Shown here in pieces: positions 1 through 11,959 of a stretch of 64,000 nt of DNA (within the stretch, counting starts at the first letter, position 1; each line of letters begins with the position of its first letter). This DNA is from Azonexus hydrophilus (GTDB lineage Bacteria; Pseudomonadota; Gammaproteobacteria; Burkholderiales; Rhodocyclaceae). Location of the stretch: positions 682,001-746,000 of the forward strand of contig NZ_MTHD01000001.1 of the NCBI RefSeq assembly GCF_001956855.1, in the 5' to 3' direction. A model generated the notes under the pieces. That model was not told the DNA's origin, ran no database searches, and worked only from the letters and a program-made list of their open reading frames with translations. Position numbers and translations under genes: made by a program.

Positions 1-441
1 CTGAAAGCCGCCTATGAAGAAGCCGCCCGCCACGATCCACTGGTGATCGCCGAAAAAGGCGTGATGGGCGGTGAATACACGGTCGGCATTGTTGGCGACC
101 AGGTGCTGCCGATCATCAAGATCGTGCCGGCAACCGAGTGGTACGACTACGAAGCCAAGTACAACCGCGACGATACCCAATACCTGTGCCCCTGCGGATT
201 GCCGGAAGCGAAGGAAATGCAGATCCGGGCGCAGGCCCTGGAAGCATTCCGCATGCTTGGCGGCCGTGGCTGGGGGCGGGTCGATTTTCTGATGGACGAG
301 GACGGCAATCACTATTTCCTGGAAGTGAACACTGCCCCGGGCATGACCGATCACTCGCTGGTGCCGATGGGCGCACGCGTAGCCGGCATGGACTACCCGG
401 CGCTGGTGCGGCGCGTCCTCGAACTGGCGGCCAACGACTGA
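1..441 (+). CDS. ddl: D-alanine--D-alanine ligase, C-terminal part (5' end outside window)
   Basis: The open frame runs in from the left edge and stops at 439-441. It joins two D-alanines for the peptidoglycan stem peptide in the cytoplasm. The visible part is the ATP-grasp C-terminal domain: [11 protein letters not shown] and the Mg/ATP-binding end [11 protein letters not shown] then [16 protein letters not shown], which is diagnostic of Ddl. About half of the roughly 300-residue family length is present. It is followed after 8 bases by ftsQ, the usual ddlB-ftsQ-ftsA-ftsZ order of the division and cell wall cluster, so ddlB is the likely paralog. Confidence 0.95.
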   Translation: MKAAYEEAARHDPLVIAEKGVMGGEYTVGIVGDQVLPIIKIVPATEWYDYEAKYNRDDTQYLCPCGLPEAKEMQIRAQALEAFRMLGGRGWGRVDFLMDEDGNHYFLEVNTAPGMTDHSLVPMGARVAGMDYPALVRRVLELAAND

Positions 442-449
442 GACGATGA

Positions 450-1190
450 ATGTGGCACAAACCCCAACTGCTCAACGCGCTGGCGGACCTGCTGATGCTG
501 GTTGCCGCCGCTGCCCTGCTGGCCGCTGGTGCGGTCTGGCTGGTGCGCGTGCCGTCGTTGCCGGTGCAGCAGGTGGTGTTCGTCGAGCCGCTGGCGCATA
601 CCCGGCGCGGCGAGGTCGAGCAGGTGTTGCCGTCGGCCTTGCGCGGGAATTTCTTCAGCCTGGATCTGGAGGCGGTGCGTCTGGCGCTCGAGCAATTGCC
701 CTGGGTGCGCAAGGTGAAGGTGCGGCGCGTCTGGCCGGCGCGTCTGGAAATCGCGGTCGAGGAACATCGGCCGGTCGCGCGTTGGGGCGAGGGTTACGCG
801 GAGATGGTCAACAGTCATGGCGAGGTTTTTGCCGCCCTGCTGCCGGAAGCCGAAATGGCGCAGTTGCCTTTGCTGGCTGGGCCGAGCGGGACGGCGCGGG
901 AAGTGCTGGAGCGGCATGTCGAATTTACCGAAGCGTTTGCTGCCGTGGGCGAGCGGCCGGTGCAGGTTTCGCTGTCGCCGCGACTGGCCTGGCAACTGAA
1001 ACTGGACAACGGGATGCGCGTGGAAATCGGGCGCGAGCATCCAAAGTCGCCGGTTGTCGATCGGCTGCAACGTTTCGTGGATGTGTATCCGTCGATGGTG
1101 GCGAATTTGCCGGTGCGACCGGCGGTAGTGGATTTGAGATATCCGAATGGTTTCGCGATGAAGGTCGCGGGCGAGGGGAAGGGAAAGTAA
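450..1190 (+). CDS. ftsQ: Cell division protein FtsQ
   Basis: This 246-residue divisome protein links FtsB/FtsL to the early ring. It has a short cytoplasmic start, one membrane segment (about residues 13-32, LMLVAAAALLAAGAVWLV), then a POTRA-like domain and a beta domain facing the periplasm (LPWVRKVKVRRVWPARLEI is the typical POTRA end). ATG at 450 is preferred over the out-of-frame ATG at 446 because only this frame gives the family protein. It lies between ddl and ftsA with 4 bases to ftsA, so it is co-transcribed and probably translationally coupled. Confidence 0.95.
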   Translation: MWHKPQLLNALADLLMLVAAAALLAAGAVWLVRVPSLPVQQVVFVEPLAHTRRGEVEQVLPSALRGNFFSLDLEAVRLALEQLPWVRKVKVRRVWPARLEIAVEEHRPVARWGEGYAEMVNSHGEVFAALLPEAEMAQLPLLAGPSGTAREVLERHVEFTEAFAAVGERPVQVSLSPRLAWQLKLDNGMRVEIGREHPKSPVVDRLQRFVDVYPSMVANLPVRPAVVDLRYPNGFAMKVAGEGKGK

Positions 1191-1194
1191 GACT

Positions 1195-2424
1195 ATGAGC
1201 AGGGACAACAAGGAACTGATCGTTGGCCTGGACATCGGCACATCGAAGATCGTCGCGCTGGTGGCGGATCTCGACAACGAAGGCCGGATGAGCGTCATCG
1301 GCATGGGCTCGCAGGATTCGCGCGGCCTGAAGAAGGGCGTCGTGGTCAATATCGAGGAGACGGTGCACACGATCAGCCGCGTCATCCAGGAAGTTGAACT
1401 GATGGCCGACTGCAAGGTGAGCAACGTCTATACCGGGATTGCCGGCAGCCATATCAAGAGCTTCAACTCGAACGGCATGGTCGCGATCAAGGACAAGGAA
1501 GTGACTTCCGCCGACGTCGACCGCGTCATTGAAACGGCACGGGCAATGCCGATTCCGGCCGAGCAGGAAATCCTGCACATCCTCACCCAGGAGTTCGTCA
1601 TCGACGGCCAGGACGGTATCCGCGAGCCGATCGGCATGAGCGGCATGCGCCTGGAAGTGAAGACGCACATCGTCACCGGTGCCGTCTCTGCCGCGCAGAA
1701 CATCGTCAAGTGCGTGCGCCGCTGCGGCCTGGAAGTGAACGACCTGGTGCTGCAGCCGCTGGCCTCGAGCTATGCGGTGCTGTCCGAGGACGAGAAGGAT
1801 CTCGGTGTCTGCCTGATCGACATCGGTGGCGGTACCACCGACATCGCCGTGTGGACGCAGGGGGCGATCCGTCATACCTCGGTGATTCCGATTGCCGGCG
1901 ATCAGATCACCAACGACATCGCGATGGCGTTGCGCACGCCGACGCGCGAAGCCGAAGACATCAAGTGCAAGTCGGGCTGCGCCTTGTCACAACTGGCCGA
2001 CGTTGCCGAAAATCTTGATGTTGCCGGGGTCGACGACCGGCCGAGCCGGAAATTGAGCCGGCGCGCGCTGGCCGACGTGATCCAGCCGCGGGTCGAGGAA
2101 CTCTATGAGTTGATCCAGCACGAACTGCGCCGCGCCGGCTTCGAGGAAGTCCTGTCGTCAGGCATCGTCCTGACCGGCGGTGCCAGCGTCATGCCGGGCA
2201 TGGTCGAGCTGGGTGAGGAAATCTTCCACATGCCGGTTCGTCTCGGCAATCCGAAGTACGAAGGCAGCCTGTCCGACGTTGTCCAGAACCCGCGCTTCTC
2301 GACCGCCTACGGGCTGTTGCTGGAAGCCCAGGCACAACGCAAGCGGGGGCAGAAAATTCAGGAGAAGCAGGGCATCAAGGATGTCTTCTCCAGCATGAAG
2401 CAATGGTTTTCCAAGAATTTTTGA
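1195..2424 (+). CDS. ftsA: Cell division protein FtsA
   Basis: FtsA is an actin-like ATPase of 409 residues that tethers FtsZ to the inner membrane. Nucleotide-fold signatures are visible: GLDIGTSKIVALVAD near the start, LIDIGGGTTDIAVW at about residue 205 and LTGGASVMPGM near 325. The C-terminus ends in an amphipathic helix-like stretch (FSSMKQWFSKNF), the membrane-targeting sequence. The length fits the family. It sits between ftsQ (4-base gap) and ftsZ (36-base gap) in the division operon. Confidence 0.98.
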   Translation: MSRDNKELIVGLDIGTSKIVALVADLDNEGRMSVIGMGSQDSRGLKKGVVVNIEETVHTISRVIQEVELMADCKVSNVYTGIAGSHIKSFNSNGMVAIKDKEVTSADVDRVIETARAMPIPAEQEILHILTQEFVIDGQDGIREPIGMSGMRLEVKTHIVTGAVSAAQNIVKCVRRCGLEVNDLVLQPLASSYAVLSEDEKDLGVCLIDIGGGTTDIAVWTQGAIRHTSVIPIAGDQITNDIAMALRTPTREAEDIKCKSGCALSQLADVAENLDVAGVDDRPSRKLSRRALADVIQPRVEELYELIQHELRRAGFEEVLSSGIVLTGGASVMPGMVELGEEIFHMPVRLGNPKYEGSLSDVVQNPRFSTAYGLLLEAQAQRKRGQKIQEKQGIKDVFSSMKQWFSKNF

Positions 2425-2460
2425 TTTGTTTTTAACGGTTTTTTCAGAGGAGAGGTCGTC

Positions 2461-3642
2461 ATGTTTGAAATCATCGAGAAGGAAGAAGAACTCGGTACCA
2501 TCATCAAGGTATTCGGGGTCGGGGGTGCCGGCGGCAATGCCATCGAGCACATGATTCGCGAAGGTGTGAATGGCGTCGAGTTCATCGCCGCCAATACCGA
2601 TGCGCAGGCGCTGGCGCGCAATGCCGCGTCGAGCAAGCTGTCGCTCGGCAAGACCGGGCTGGGTGCCGGGGCCAAGCCGGAAGCCGGCAAGATGGCCGCC
2701 GATGCTCACCGTGACGAGATCCGTGCCGCGCTGGAAGGTTCGCACATGGCCTTCATCACCGCCGGCATGGGTGGTGGTACGGGTACTGGTGCAGCGCCGG
2801 TGGTCGCCGAGATCGCCCGCGAAATGGGCATCCTGACCGTCGGCGTGGTGACCAAGCCGTTCAGCTTCGAAGGCGGCAAGCGCATGAAATCGGCCGAAGC
2901 CGGCATTGCCGAGTTCTCCAAGCATGTCGATTCGCTGATCGTCATCCTCAATGACAAGCTGATGGAAGTCATGGGCGACGACGCCGATGTCGACGACTGC
3001 TTCAAGGCGGCCGACGACGTGCTGAAGAACGCGGTCGGCGGCATCGCCGAAATCATTACCTACCCGGGCCTGGTCAACGTCGACTTCGAAGACGTGCGCA
3101 CGGTCATGGGCGAGATGGGGCGCGCGATGATGGGCTCCGCCGCCGCTGCCGGCGTCGACCGGGCGCGCATCGCTGCCGAGCAGGCAGTCGCCTCGCCTCT
3201 GCTCGAGGGCGTGAACCTGTCCGGCGCGCGCGGCGTGCTGGTCAACATCACCGCCGCCAAGGGCAACCTGAAGATGAAGGAAGTCAACGAAGTGATGAAC
3301 ACCGTCAAGGCGTTTGCTGCCGACGACGCGCACATCATCTTCGGTGCCGTGTACGACGAACTGATGGGCGATGCGCTGCGCGTCACCGTTGTCGCCACCG
3401 GCCTCGGCCAGGCGGCTGCCCGTCGTCAGACCTTCGAAGTGATCAATACCCCGATGGTCGAGGCAGTTGCTACCGGAACCCACGATGCCGTGGCATTCTC
3501 CAGCGGCCCGTCGATCGACTACAACCAGATTGCCGATGTGCCGGCCGTCGTGCGCAAGCGCAACGTTACCGTCGAGGCGCTGGCCAACAGCGGGGTCGAT
3601 CGTTACGACATTCCGGCCTTCCTGAGAAAACAGGCGGACTGA
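2461..3642 (+). CDS. ftsZ: Cell division GTPase FtsZ
   Basis: FtsZ is the tubulin homolog that forms the cytokinetic ring. It shows GVGGAGGNAIEH near the N-terminus, the tubulin signature GMGGGTGTGAAPV at about residues 102-114, a T7-loop region (NVDFEDVRTVM), and the conserved C-terminal peptide YDIPAFLRKQAD that binds FtsA and ZipA. At 393 residues it is a normal length. An AGAGGAGAGG-type ribosome site stands 9-10 bases upstream of the ATG. It is the last division gene of the cluster; a hairpin with an embedded promoter-like box separates it from lpxC. Confidence 0.99.
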   Translation: MFEIIEKEEELGTIIKVFGVGGAGGNAIEHMIREGVNGVEFIAANTDAQALARNAASSKLSLGKTGLGAGAKPEAGKMAADAHRDEIRAALEGSHMAFITAGMGGGTGTGAAPVVAEIAREMGILTVGVVTKPFSFEGGKRMKSAEAGIAEFSKHVDSLIVILNDKLMEVMGDDADVDDCFKAADDVLKNAVGGIAEIITYPGLVNVDFEDVRTVMGEMGRAMMGSAAAAGVDRARIAAEQAVASPLLEGVNLSGARGVLVNITAAKGNLKMKEVNEVMNTVKAFAADDAHIIFGAVYDELMGDALRVTVVATGLGQAAARRQTFEVINTPMVEAVATGTHDAVAFSSGPSIDYNQIADVPAVVRKRNVTVEALANSGVDRYDIPAFLRKQAD

Positions 3643-3673
3643 TACGTAAGAAAAAATCTCTCTGAAAAAGGGT

Positions 3674-3702
3674 GGCGGCGCATTGTGTTAAAATGCGCCG
3701 CC
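3674..3702 (+). promoter_or_regulatory. Perfect inverted repeat with extended -10 box between ftsZ and lpxC
   Basis: An 11-base stem (GGCGGCGCATT at 3674-3684, AATGCGCCGCC at 3692-3702) encloses GTGTTAA. The loop and right arm together contain TGTTAAAAT, an extended -10 motif, about 33 bases before the lpxC ATG. No good -35 box is visible. It may be an lpxC promoter, an ftsZ terminator or attenuator (no strong T run follows), or both. Confidence 0.45.
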
Positions 3703-3733
3703 TTCCCCAATCATTCAACAACTTAAAATAAAA

Positions 3734-4648
3734 ATGCTCAAGCAACGCACGCTGAAGACCGTGATCAATGCCTCAGGCGTCGGTCTGCACGGTGGCGTCA
3801 AGGTCAACCTGACCTTGCGGCCGGCCGCACCGGATACCGGTATCGTCTTCCGTCGCGTGGATTTGCCAGAGCCTGTCGACATTCCCGCGCAGGCGGTATT
3901 GATCGGCGACACCCGCATGTGCTCCTGTCTGGAGCGTGACGGGGTCAAGGTTGGCACCATCGAACACCTGATGTCCGCCCTCTGTGGCCTGGGCATCGAC
4001 AACGCCTGGATCGATCTCGACGCACCGGAAGTCCCCATTCTCGACGGTTCCGCTGCGCCTTTCGTCTTCCTGATCCAGTCGGCCGGCATCGAAGAACAGA
4101 ATGCCGCCAAGAAATTCATCCGCGTTACCCGCCCGATCGAGGTCACGGATGGCGACAAGTGGGCCCGTTTCGAGCCCTACGAAGGCTATCGCCTCAGCTT
4201 CTCCATCGTTTTCAATCACCCGGCCATCGACAAGTCGGCGCAGCGCGCGGAAATCGACTTTGCCGAGCAGTCCTACGTTCGCGAAGTATCGCGGGCGCGC
4301 ACCTTCGGGTTCATGCAGGAAGTCGAATACCTGCGTGAAAACGGGCTGGCGCTGGGTGGTGGCCTGGAGAACGCGATCGTCCTCGACGAATTCCGTGTTC
4401 TCAATCAGGATGGATTGCGCTACGGCGACGAGTTCGTCAAGCACAAGATCCTTGATGCTGTTGGCGATCTCTACCTGCTTGGTCATCCGTTGCTTGCCGC
4501 CTATTCGTCGCACAAGGGCGGGCATGCGCTGAACAACCAGTTGGCCCGTGCGCTGCTCCTGCAGCAGGATGCGTGGGAGCTGGTCAGTTTTGCCGAGTCG
4601 GCCAGCGCCCCGCAGGGCGTGACCCGCTGGCTGGCTCAGGCCGCCTGA
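3734..4648 (+). CDS. lpxC: UDP-3-O-acyl-N-acetylglucosamine deacetylase
   Basis: LpxC is the zinc amidase that commits UDP-acyl-GlcNAc to lipid A synthesis in the cytoplasm. The 304-residue protein starts [19 protein letters not shown]. It carries the zinc and catalytic regions: the EHLMSAL motif near residue 77, [15 protein letters not shown] near 235 and [10 protein letters not shown] near 258. Length and motifs are normal. It follows ftsZ as in most proteobacteria. A possible own promoter lies in the hairpin region upstream. Confidence 0.98.
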   Translation: MLKQRTLKTVINASGVGLHGGVKVNLTLRPAAPDTGIVFRRVDLPEPVDIPAQAVLIGDTRMCSCLERDGVKVGTIEHLMSALCGLGIDNAWIDLDAPEVPILDGSAAPFVFLIQSAGIEEQNAAKKFIRVTRPIEVTDGDKWARFEPYEGYRLSFSIVFNHPAIDKSAQRAEIDFAEQSYVREVSRARTFGFMQEVEYLRENGLALGGGLENAIVLDEFRVLNQDGLRYGDEFVKHKILDAVGDLYLLGHPLLAAYSSHKGGHALNNQLARALLLQQDAWELVSFAESASAPQGVTRWLAQAA

Positions 4649-4655
4649 TCCGGCC

Positions 4656-4844
4656 ATGTGGCTGCTGCGCCTGCTTGCAGCCATTCTCGTCATCGCGATT
4701 GGCGTTGGCCTGCTGCTCTACGTTTTTACCGGGCGGCGGGAATATCTGTCCTTCAGCTGGCGTCTTTTCCGTTACGGCATCGTTTTCGCACTGCTGGTCT
4801 TTGCGCTGATGTTCATCGAGCGTCTGGCCATCATTCCGATCTAG
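4656..4844 (+). CDS. Small two-helix membrane protein, unknown function
   Basis: This 62-residue product begins 7 bases after the lpxC stop. It has two hydrophobic segments (about residues 2-24 and 39-55) separated by a short basic loop (TGRREYLSFSWRLFR). I do not recognise a named family. Its tight spacing suggests it is the last gene of the lpxC transcript. Its 3' end overlaps the end of the convergent dciA-like gene by 14 bases. Confidence 0.7.
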   Translation: MWLLRLLAAILVIAIGVGLLLYVFTGRREYLSFSWRLFRYGIVFALLVFALMFIERLAIIPI

Positions 4845-5265
4845 CGGCGCGCCGCAACAATGTGTCCAGCGCAGCGCGCAGTGGGCCTTTTGGCAGTTTG
4901 TCCACGGTCGACCGCAACATTCCCGCTGCTTTGTCCGAAATCGGCTTGATCGTGGAACTCATTGATCGGGAAGGAATTTGTCGAGGTTGTACTTTTACCT
5001 CGATCTCGTTACACTCGACCCCCTCACAAGATAACTCGTCACAAAGTCGCCGGTTCATCTGGCGGAGTTTCGCGGCGACCGCGCCATTGTCGGCGTGGAT
5101 AACGATTTTTCCCGACTTGTAGTTGGCGACATGCGCCGCATGGCGTAATGCACCGGGAGCAACTGCCTCGAAACGGTTGGTCAGCTTCATCAGAAGTCGC
5201 GCGTGGGCCATTACCCGGCCGGCAGCGGCATCGGCGTCGAGGTATTGCTCTGGCGCTTTGTACAT
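4831..5265 (-). CDS. DciA/DUF721-family protein
   Basis: The protein has 144 residues if started at ATG 5265 (MYKAPEQYLDAD). The core LTNRFEAVAPGALRHAAHVA followed by GKIVIHADNGAVAAKLRQM is the DUF721 fold. In many bacteria that lack DnaC or DnaI, proteins of this family (DciA) interact with the DnaB helicase; this role is family knowledge, not shown here. The start lies 10 bases from the divergent peptidase start, so the two 5' ends nearly abut. A copy of the TGCGGTCGAC/A-tract repeat lies in its C-terminal coding part. Confidence 0.8.
   Translation of the reverse strand: MYKAPEQYLDADAAAGRVMAHARLLMKLTNRFEAVAPGALRHAAHVANYKSGKIVIHADNGAVAAKLRQMNRRLCDELSCEGVECNEIEVKVQPRQIPSRSMSSTIKPISDKAAGMLRSTVDKLPKGPLRAALDTLLRRAARSE
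4886..4920 (-). repeat. USS-like repeat copy 1
   Basis: Minus-strand core TTGCGGTCGACCG is followed by AAA and AAAA tracts (ACAAACTGCCAAAAGG). It lies inside the dciA-like gene. Confidence 0.6.
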
Positions 5266-5275
5266 AGGAGGATCC

Positions 5276-6196
5276 GTGCAGATTATTGTTGTTTCACGCC
5301 ATCTCAAATCGGCGCGCACGATTACCATTATGCCTCGCCACGTCCTCGGGGCGGTGGCCGTTTTTTTCGCCCTGGTGTTCCTGACCTCAGCCTTTTTCTC
5401 GATGATGTCGCTGCATTTTCGGCTGCCTATCGTGGAAAACATCCTGCTCTCCATCCAGCAGCAGGAAACCCGAAAGACGCGCGACTACATCACCAACAAC
5501 CTGAATCTGATGGCCTCGCGTCTGGGCGAATTGCAGGGGCGCCTGTTGCAACTGGACTCGCTGGGCGACCGGGTTTCCAATCTGGCGGGTATCAAGCAGA
5601 AGCCCGCTGAAGGTGAAGCCAAGCCGGGGCAGGGCGGTCCCTACATTCCCGCGCCGATGTCGGCAACCGAGTTGCAGCAGGAGATCGAGCGCTTGGCCGC
5701 CGCCGTTGACCGTCGGGCCGATGATCTCGCCTTCATGGAATTCAAGCTGCTGGAGAAACGCGTCGAGGAGCGTCTGATGCCAACGACGCTGCCGGTCAAG
5801 AATGCCGTCTTCGGTTCCGGATTCGGTTATCGCAACGACCCATTTGCCGGTCTGCGCTCCCGCCACGATGGCCTGGATTTCTCGGCACCGACCGGCACGC
5901 CGGTGGTTGCGGCGGCCGACGGCGTTGTGCTGACGGCTTCCTGGCATCCGGAGTTCGGCAACATGATTGACATCGATCACGGCGATGGTTTGCAGTCGCG
6001 CTATGCGCACCTTTCCCAACTGGATGTCGCCGAGTCGAAAATCGTCCGGCGCGGCGAGAAAATCGGTGCGGTCGGCAGCACCGGCAGGTCCACCGGGCCG
6101 CATCTGCACTTCGAGGTGCGCATGTTTGGCGTGCCGCAAAATCCGGCGGCCTTCCTCAAGCGGGGCGAGGACTTCGCCGGTCTGCAACGGCGCTGA
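5276..6196 (+). CDS. M23-family (LytM) metallopeptidase, membrane-anchored
   Basis: The protein has 306 residues from GTG 5276, chosen because AGGAGG stands 3 bases before it (5267-5272); an upstream in-frame extension would run through the dciA-like gene. One N-terminal membrane segment (LGAVAVFFALVFLTSAFFS) is followed by a coiled-coil stretch and a C-terminal LytM domain. Zinc and catalytic motifs are RHDGLDFSAPTGTPV and GPHLHFEV. It probably acts on peptidoglycan or as an amidase activator in the periplasm. It sits directly upstream of secA, a common betaproteobacterial arrangement. Confidence 0.9.
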   Translation: MQIIVVSRHLKSARTITIMPRHVLGAVAVFFALVFLTSAFFSMMSLHFRLPIVENILLSIQQQETRKTRDYITNNLNLMASRLGELQGRLLQLDSLGDRVSNLAGIKQKPAEGEAKPGQGGPYIPAPMSATELQQEIERLAAAVDRRADDLAFMEFKLLEKRVEERLMPTTLPVKNAVFGSGFGYRNDPFAGLRSRHDGLDFSAPTGTPVVAAADGVVLTASWHPEFGNMIDIDHGDGLQSRYAHLSQLDVAESKIVRRGEKIGAVGSTGRSTGPHLHFEVRMFGVPQNPAAFLKRGEDFAGLQRR

Positions 6197-6302
6197 TATT
6201 CGCTGTCGTCCAGTGCGGAGGCTGCGCCTCCGCCACGTGGACCGGGCGTGCTAGAATCCCGGCTCCTTTGCTCTCGTCTGCGCAAAACCTTATTCCATCG
6301 CG

Positions 6303-9008
<2,706 letters not shown>

Positions 9009-9029
9009 TTTCTCGATAACCCCTCGATC

Positions 9030-9053
9030 CAAGGCACCCTGCGCGGTGCCTTG
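9030..9053 (+). terminator. Hairpin after secA
   Basis: Perfect 9-base stem CAAGGCACC/GGTGCCTTG with a 6-base loop, between the secA stop and the argJ start. No T run follows, so it is a weak or Rho-assisted terminator at best. Confidence 0.45.
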
Positions 9054-9073
9054 ATGCTGTTGGAGCCTCATCC

Positions 9074-10300
9074 ATGCCTGTCAATTACGCTACCCCGACT
9101 GCCGATCAACTGTTTCCGGTCGCCGGTGTCCGCCTTGGTGTCGCCGAGGCCGAAATCCGCAAGAAGAACCGTCGCGACCTGACGCTGGTCGCGCTCGATG
9201 CAGGCTGCACCGTCGCCGGCGTGTTTACCCAGAACCGCTTCTGCGCCGCACCGGTGCAGTTGTGCCGCAAGCATCTCGCGTCCGGCCAGGAAATCCGCGC
9301 GCTGGTCATCAACACCGGCATCGCCAACGCCGGTACCGGCGAGCCCGGTCGTCAGGCAGCGCAGCAGACCTGCGTCGCCGTCGGCGAACTGCTTGGTGTT
9401 GCACCGGAACAGGTGTTGCCGTTCTCGACCGGCGTGATTCTGGAATTGTTGCCGGTCGACCGCATCAAGGCCGGCCTGCCGGCGGTCTTTGCCGATCTGA
9501 AGGCGGACAACTGGCACGCTGCCGCGCACGGCATCATGACCACCGATACCGTCGCCAAGGCTGCATCGCGCGTTGTTGCGGTCAACGGCAAAAAAATCAC
9601 GATTTCCGGTGTCTCCAAGGGTGCCGGCATGATCAAGCCGAACATGGCGACGATGCTTGGTTTCCTCGCCACCGACGCCGGCATCGCCCAGCCGCTGCTC
9701 GACAAACTGGTCAAGGAAGCCGCTGACGCGTCGTTCAACTGCATTACCGTCGATGGCGATACCTCGACCAACGATTCCTTCGTGATGATCGCCTCAGGCC
9801 AGTCGGGCGCCAGCTTCGCCGCTGACACCGACGCCGGCTGGGCGGAAGTGAAGGCGGCGATCATCGCCGTTTCGGTCGAGCTGGCGCAGGCCATCGTCCG
9901 CGACGGCGAGGGTGCGACCAAGTTCATCACCGTCGCCGTGCAGGGCGGCAAGTCGATCGAGGAGTGCCGCCAGGTCGGCTACGCCATCGGTCATTCGCCG
10001 CTGGTCAAAACCGCCTTCTTCGCTTCCGACCCCAACCTCGGCCGCATCCTCGCTGCCGTTGGTTATGCCGGCATCAGCGATCTCGACGTCGATGGCGTCA
10101 AGGTGTGGCTGGATGATGTGCTGGTTGCCGAAAACGGCGGCCGTGCCGCGTCGTACAAGGAAGAAGACGGCGCCCGCGTGATGGCGCAGGCCGAGATCAC
10201 CGTGCGTGTCGACCTCGGTCGCGGCGCTGCCGCAGCGAATGTCTATACCTGCGATTTCTCGTACGATTACGTCAAGATCAACGCCGACTACCGGTCGTAA
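9074..10300 (+). CDS. argJ: Bifunctional glutamate N-acetyltransferase / amino-acid acetyltransferase
   Basis: ArgJ cycles the acetyl group from N-acetylornithine to glutamate in arginine synthesis and may also use acetyl-CoA. The 408-residue precursor self-cleaves before a threonine; the site [16 protein letters not shown] is visible at about residues 191-206. Other family blocks are [13 protein letters not shown] and [15 protein letters not shown]. It shares an operon-like 3-base gap with the permease downstream. A USS-like repeat copy encodes AVNGKK in the middle of the gene. Confidence 0.97.
   Translation: MPVNYATPTADQLFPVAGVRLGVAEAEIRKKNRRDLTLVALDAGCTVAGVFTQNRFCAAPVQLCRKHLASGQEIRALVINTGIANAGTGEPGRQAAQQTCVAVGELLGVAPEQVLPFSTGVILELLPVDRIKAGLPAVFADLKADNWHAAAHGIMTTDTVAKAASRVVAVNGKKITISGVSKGAGMIKPNMATMLGFLATDAGIAQPLLDKLVKEAADASFNCITVDGDTSTNDSFVMIASGQSGASFAADTDAGWAEVKAAIIAVSVELAQAIVRDGEGATKFITVAVQGGKSIEECRQVGYAIGHSPLVKTAFFASDPNLGRILAAVGYAGISDLDVDGVKVWLDDVLVAENGGRAASYKEEDGARVMAQAEITVRVDLGRGAAAANVYTCDFSYDYVKINADYRS
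9574..9600 (+). repeat. USS-like repeat copy 2
   Basis: TTGCGGTCAACGGC is followed by a seven-base A tract inside argJ. Confidence 0.6.
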
Positions 10301-10303
10301 GCG

Positions 10304-11524
10304 ATGCGCGACATCCACCGCGACCTGACCCGGAACACCCTGGCGATCTTCTTCATCGTCGGTCTGGCGGGGCTGTCGCTGTGGGTGCTGCGGCCCTTCA
10401 TGGCGGCGGGCGTGTGGGCGGCGATGATCGTCGTCGCCACCTGGCCGCTCTTCCTGTCGCTGGAGGCCCGTCTCGGTGGCCGGCGTCTGCCGGCGATCGC
10501 GCTGATGACGCTGGGCATGCTCCTGTTGCTGGTGTTGCCGTTGTGGCTGGCAATCGACACCATTTCCGGCAACGCCGACGCGTTGACCGCAGCAGCCGAT
10601 TACCTCATTGCCAACGGGTTGCCGCCGCTGCCGGCGTGGATCAGTGGCTTGCCGCTGATCGGCGGCACACTGGCGGGTCTGTGGGCGCAACTGGCGGCTG
10701 GCGGTACCGATGGCATCATCGCCCAGGTCACGCCTTATGCGGCCGATACCGGGAAGTGGGTGCTTGCTCAGGTCGGCGGCCTTGGCGGCATGCTGGTGCA
10801 GTTCCTGTTGATCGTCACCATCGCCGCCATCATGTATTCCGGTGGCGAGCCGGCGGCGCGTCTGATGCGCCGCTTCGGCCGCCGGTTGGCCGGTATCCGT
10901 GGCGAGAATTCAGTCATCCTGGCCGGCCAGGCGATTCGCGGTGTGGCCTTGGGAGTTGGCGTCACCGCGTTGGTGCAGACGGTGCTTGGCGGCCTCGGCC
11001 TGGTCGTCGCCGGCGTGCCCTTTGCCGCGCTGCTGTCGGCTGTGATGCTGATGCTGTGCATCGCCCAGATCGGTCCGGTGCTGGTGTTGCTGCCAGCTGC
11101 CGGCTGGCTGTTCTGGATGGGCGATACCGGCTGGGCGATTTTCCTCGTCGTCTGGAGTGTCATCGTCGGCAGCCTCGACAACTTCCTGCGGCCGATGCTC
11201 ATTCGCCGCGGCGCCGATCTGCCGCTGCTGCTGATCTTTGCCGGCGTCATCGGCGGCATGCTCGGCTTCGGTCTGGTCGGCATCTTCGTCGGGCCGGTGG
11301 TGCTGGCCATTACCTGGACGCTGCTGCAGGCCTGGATCGCCGATGCACTCGGCGACGACATCGACTCAGCGCCGGCTCAGCCGGATGTGCCGGAACCAGC
11401 CGCCGGCGAGAGCCGCCCGGTCGTCGACCAGATGCAAGCCGGGAGTGTCATCGAGCAGGTCCTCGAAAACCACGTCGAGCCGGGTGGCGATACGCCGCAC
11501 CAGCGGATTGAGCAGACGCCGTAA
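10304..11524 (+). CDS. AI-2E family transporter (YdiK/PerM type)
   Basis: This 406-residue membrane protein has about eight hydrophobic segments. The family core is visible in the C-terminal half: IVGSLDNFLRPMLI and GMLGFGLVGIFVGPV. Family members are exporter-like permeases; the substrate here is unknown. It starts 3 bases after argJ. The last 50 or so residues (from DSAPAQPDVPEP) are hydrophilic and are encoded antisense to the end of the methyltransferase gene, so they look like an extension past the usual family end rather than a conserved domain. Confidence 0.88.
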   Translation: MRDIHRDLTRNTLAIFFIVGLAGLSLWVLRPFMAAGVWAAMIVVATWPLFLSLEARLGGRRLPAIALMTLGMLLLLVLPLWLAIDTISGNADALTAAADYLIANGLPPLPAWISGLPLIGGTLAGLWAQLAAGGTDGIIAQVTPYAADTGKWVLAQVGGLGGMLVQFLLIVTIAAIMYSGGEPAARLMRRFGRRLAGIRGENSVILAGQAIRGVALGVGVTALVQTVLGGLGLVVAGVPFAALLSAVMLMLCIAQIGPVLVLLPAAGWLFWMGDTGWAIFLVVWSVIVGSLDNFLRPMLIRRGADLPLLLIFAGVIGGMLGFGLVGIFVGPVVLAITWTLLQAWIADALGDDIDSAPAQPDVPEPAAGESRPVVDQMQAGSVIEQVLENHVEPGGDTPHQRIEQTP

Positions 11525-11959
11525 CGGCGCCCGCTGATCGCGGCGCAGGAACTTGTCGAGAATCAGCGCCTGACCGCCGGGCTTCAGTACGCGGGCGATT
11601 TCCATCAGGCACAGCGCCGGTTGCGGCACGACGGCCAGGATCAGGTGGGCGACGACGCCGTCGAAACTGGCATCGGCAAAAGGCAGGCGATGCACGTCAC
11701 CCTGCAGCGGAACGAAATCCAGATGGCCGGCGCGCGGCAGGGCCCGGCGCAGCATGGCACCGGTCAGATCGATGCCGACGTAGTGATGCTGCCCCGGCAG
11801 GTGCGGCAGATCCAGTCCGGTGCCGACGCCGGCGAGCATGATGCGCCCCGGTTTGTCGGGAAGCTGCAGCAGGCTGTGCCGGCGAATGCCGCGGGTGGCG
11901 CGGTCGACCGCAAGATCGTAGAACGGCGCGATCAGGCGGTAGCTCTGCTTCAGTCCCAT
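11366..11959 (-). CDS. Class I SAM-dependent methyltransferase
   Basis: The 197-residue protein has the Rossmann motif I (RIMLAGVGTGLDLPHLP), an acidic motif II (YVGIDLTGAML) and the UbiE/COQ5-like block DASFDGVVAHLILAVVP followed by EIARVLKPGGQALI. It resembles small-molecule or phospholipid N-methyltransferases, but the substrate cannot be read. Its start shares one base with the apaG stop (TGATG), so translation is probably coupled. Its 3' 159 bases lie opposite the end of the AI-2E permease gene. Confidence 0.85.
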   Translation of the reverse strand: MGLKQSYRLIAPFYDLAVDRATRGIRRHSLLQLPDKPGRIMLAGVGTGLDLPHLPGQHHYVGIDLTGAMLRRALPRAGHLDFVPLQGDVHRLPFADASFDGVVAHLILAVVPQPALCLMEIARVLKPGGQALILDKFLRRDQRAPLRRLLNPLVRRIATRLDVVFEDLLDDTPGLHLVDDRAALAGGWFRHIRLSRR

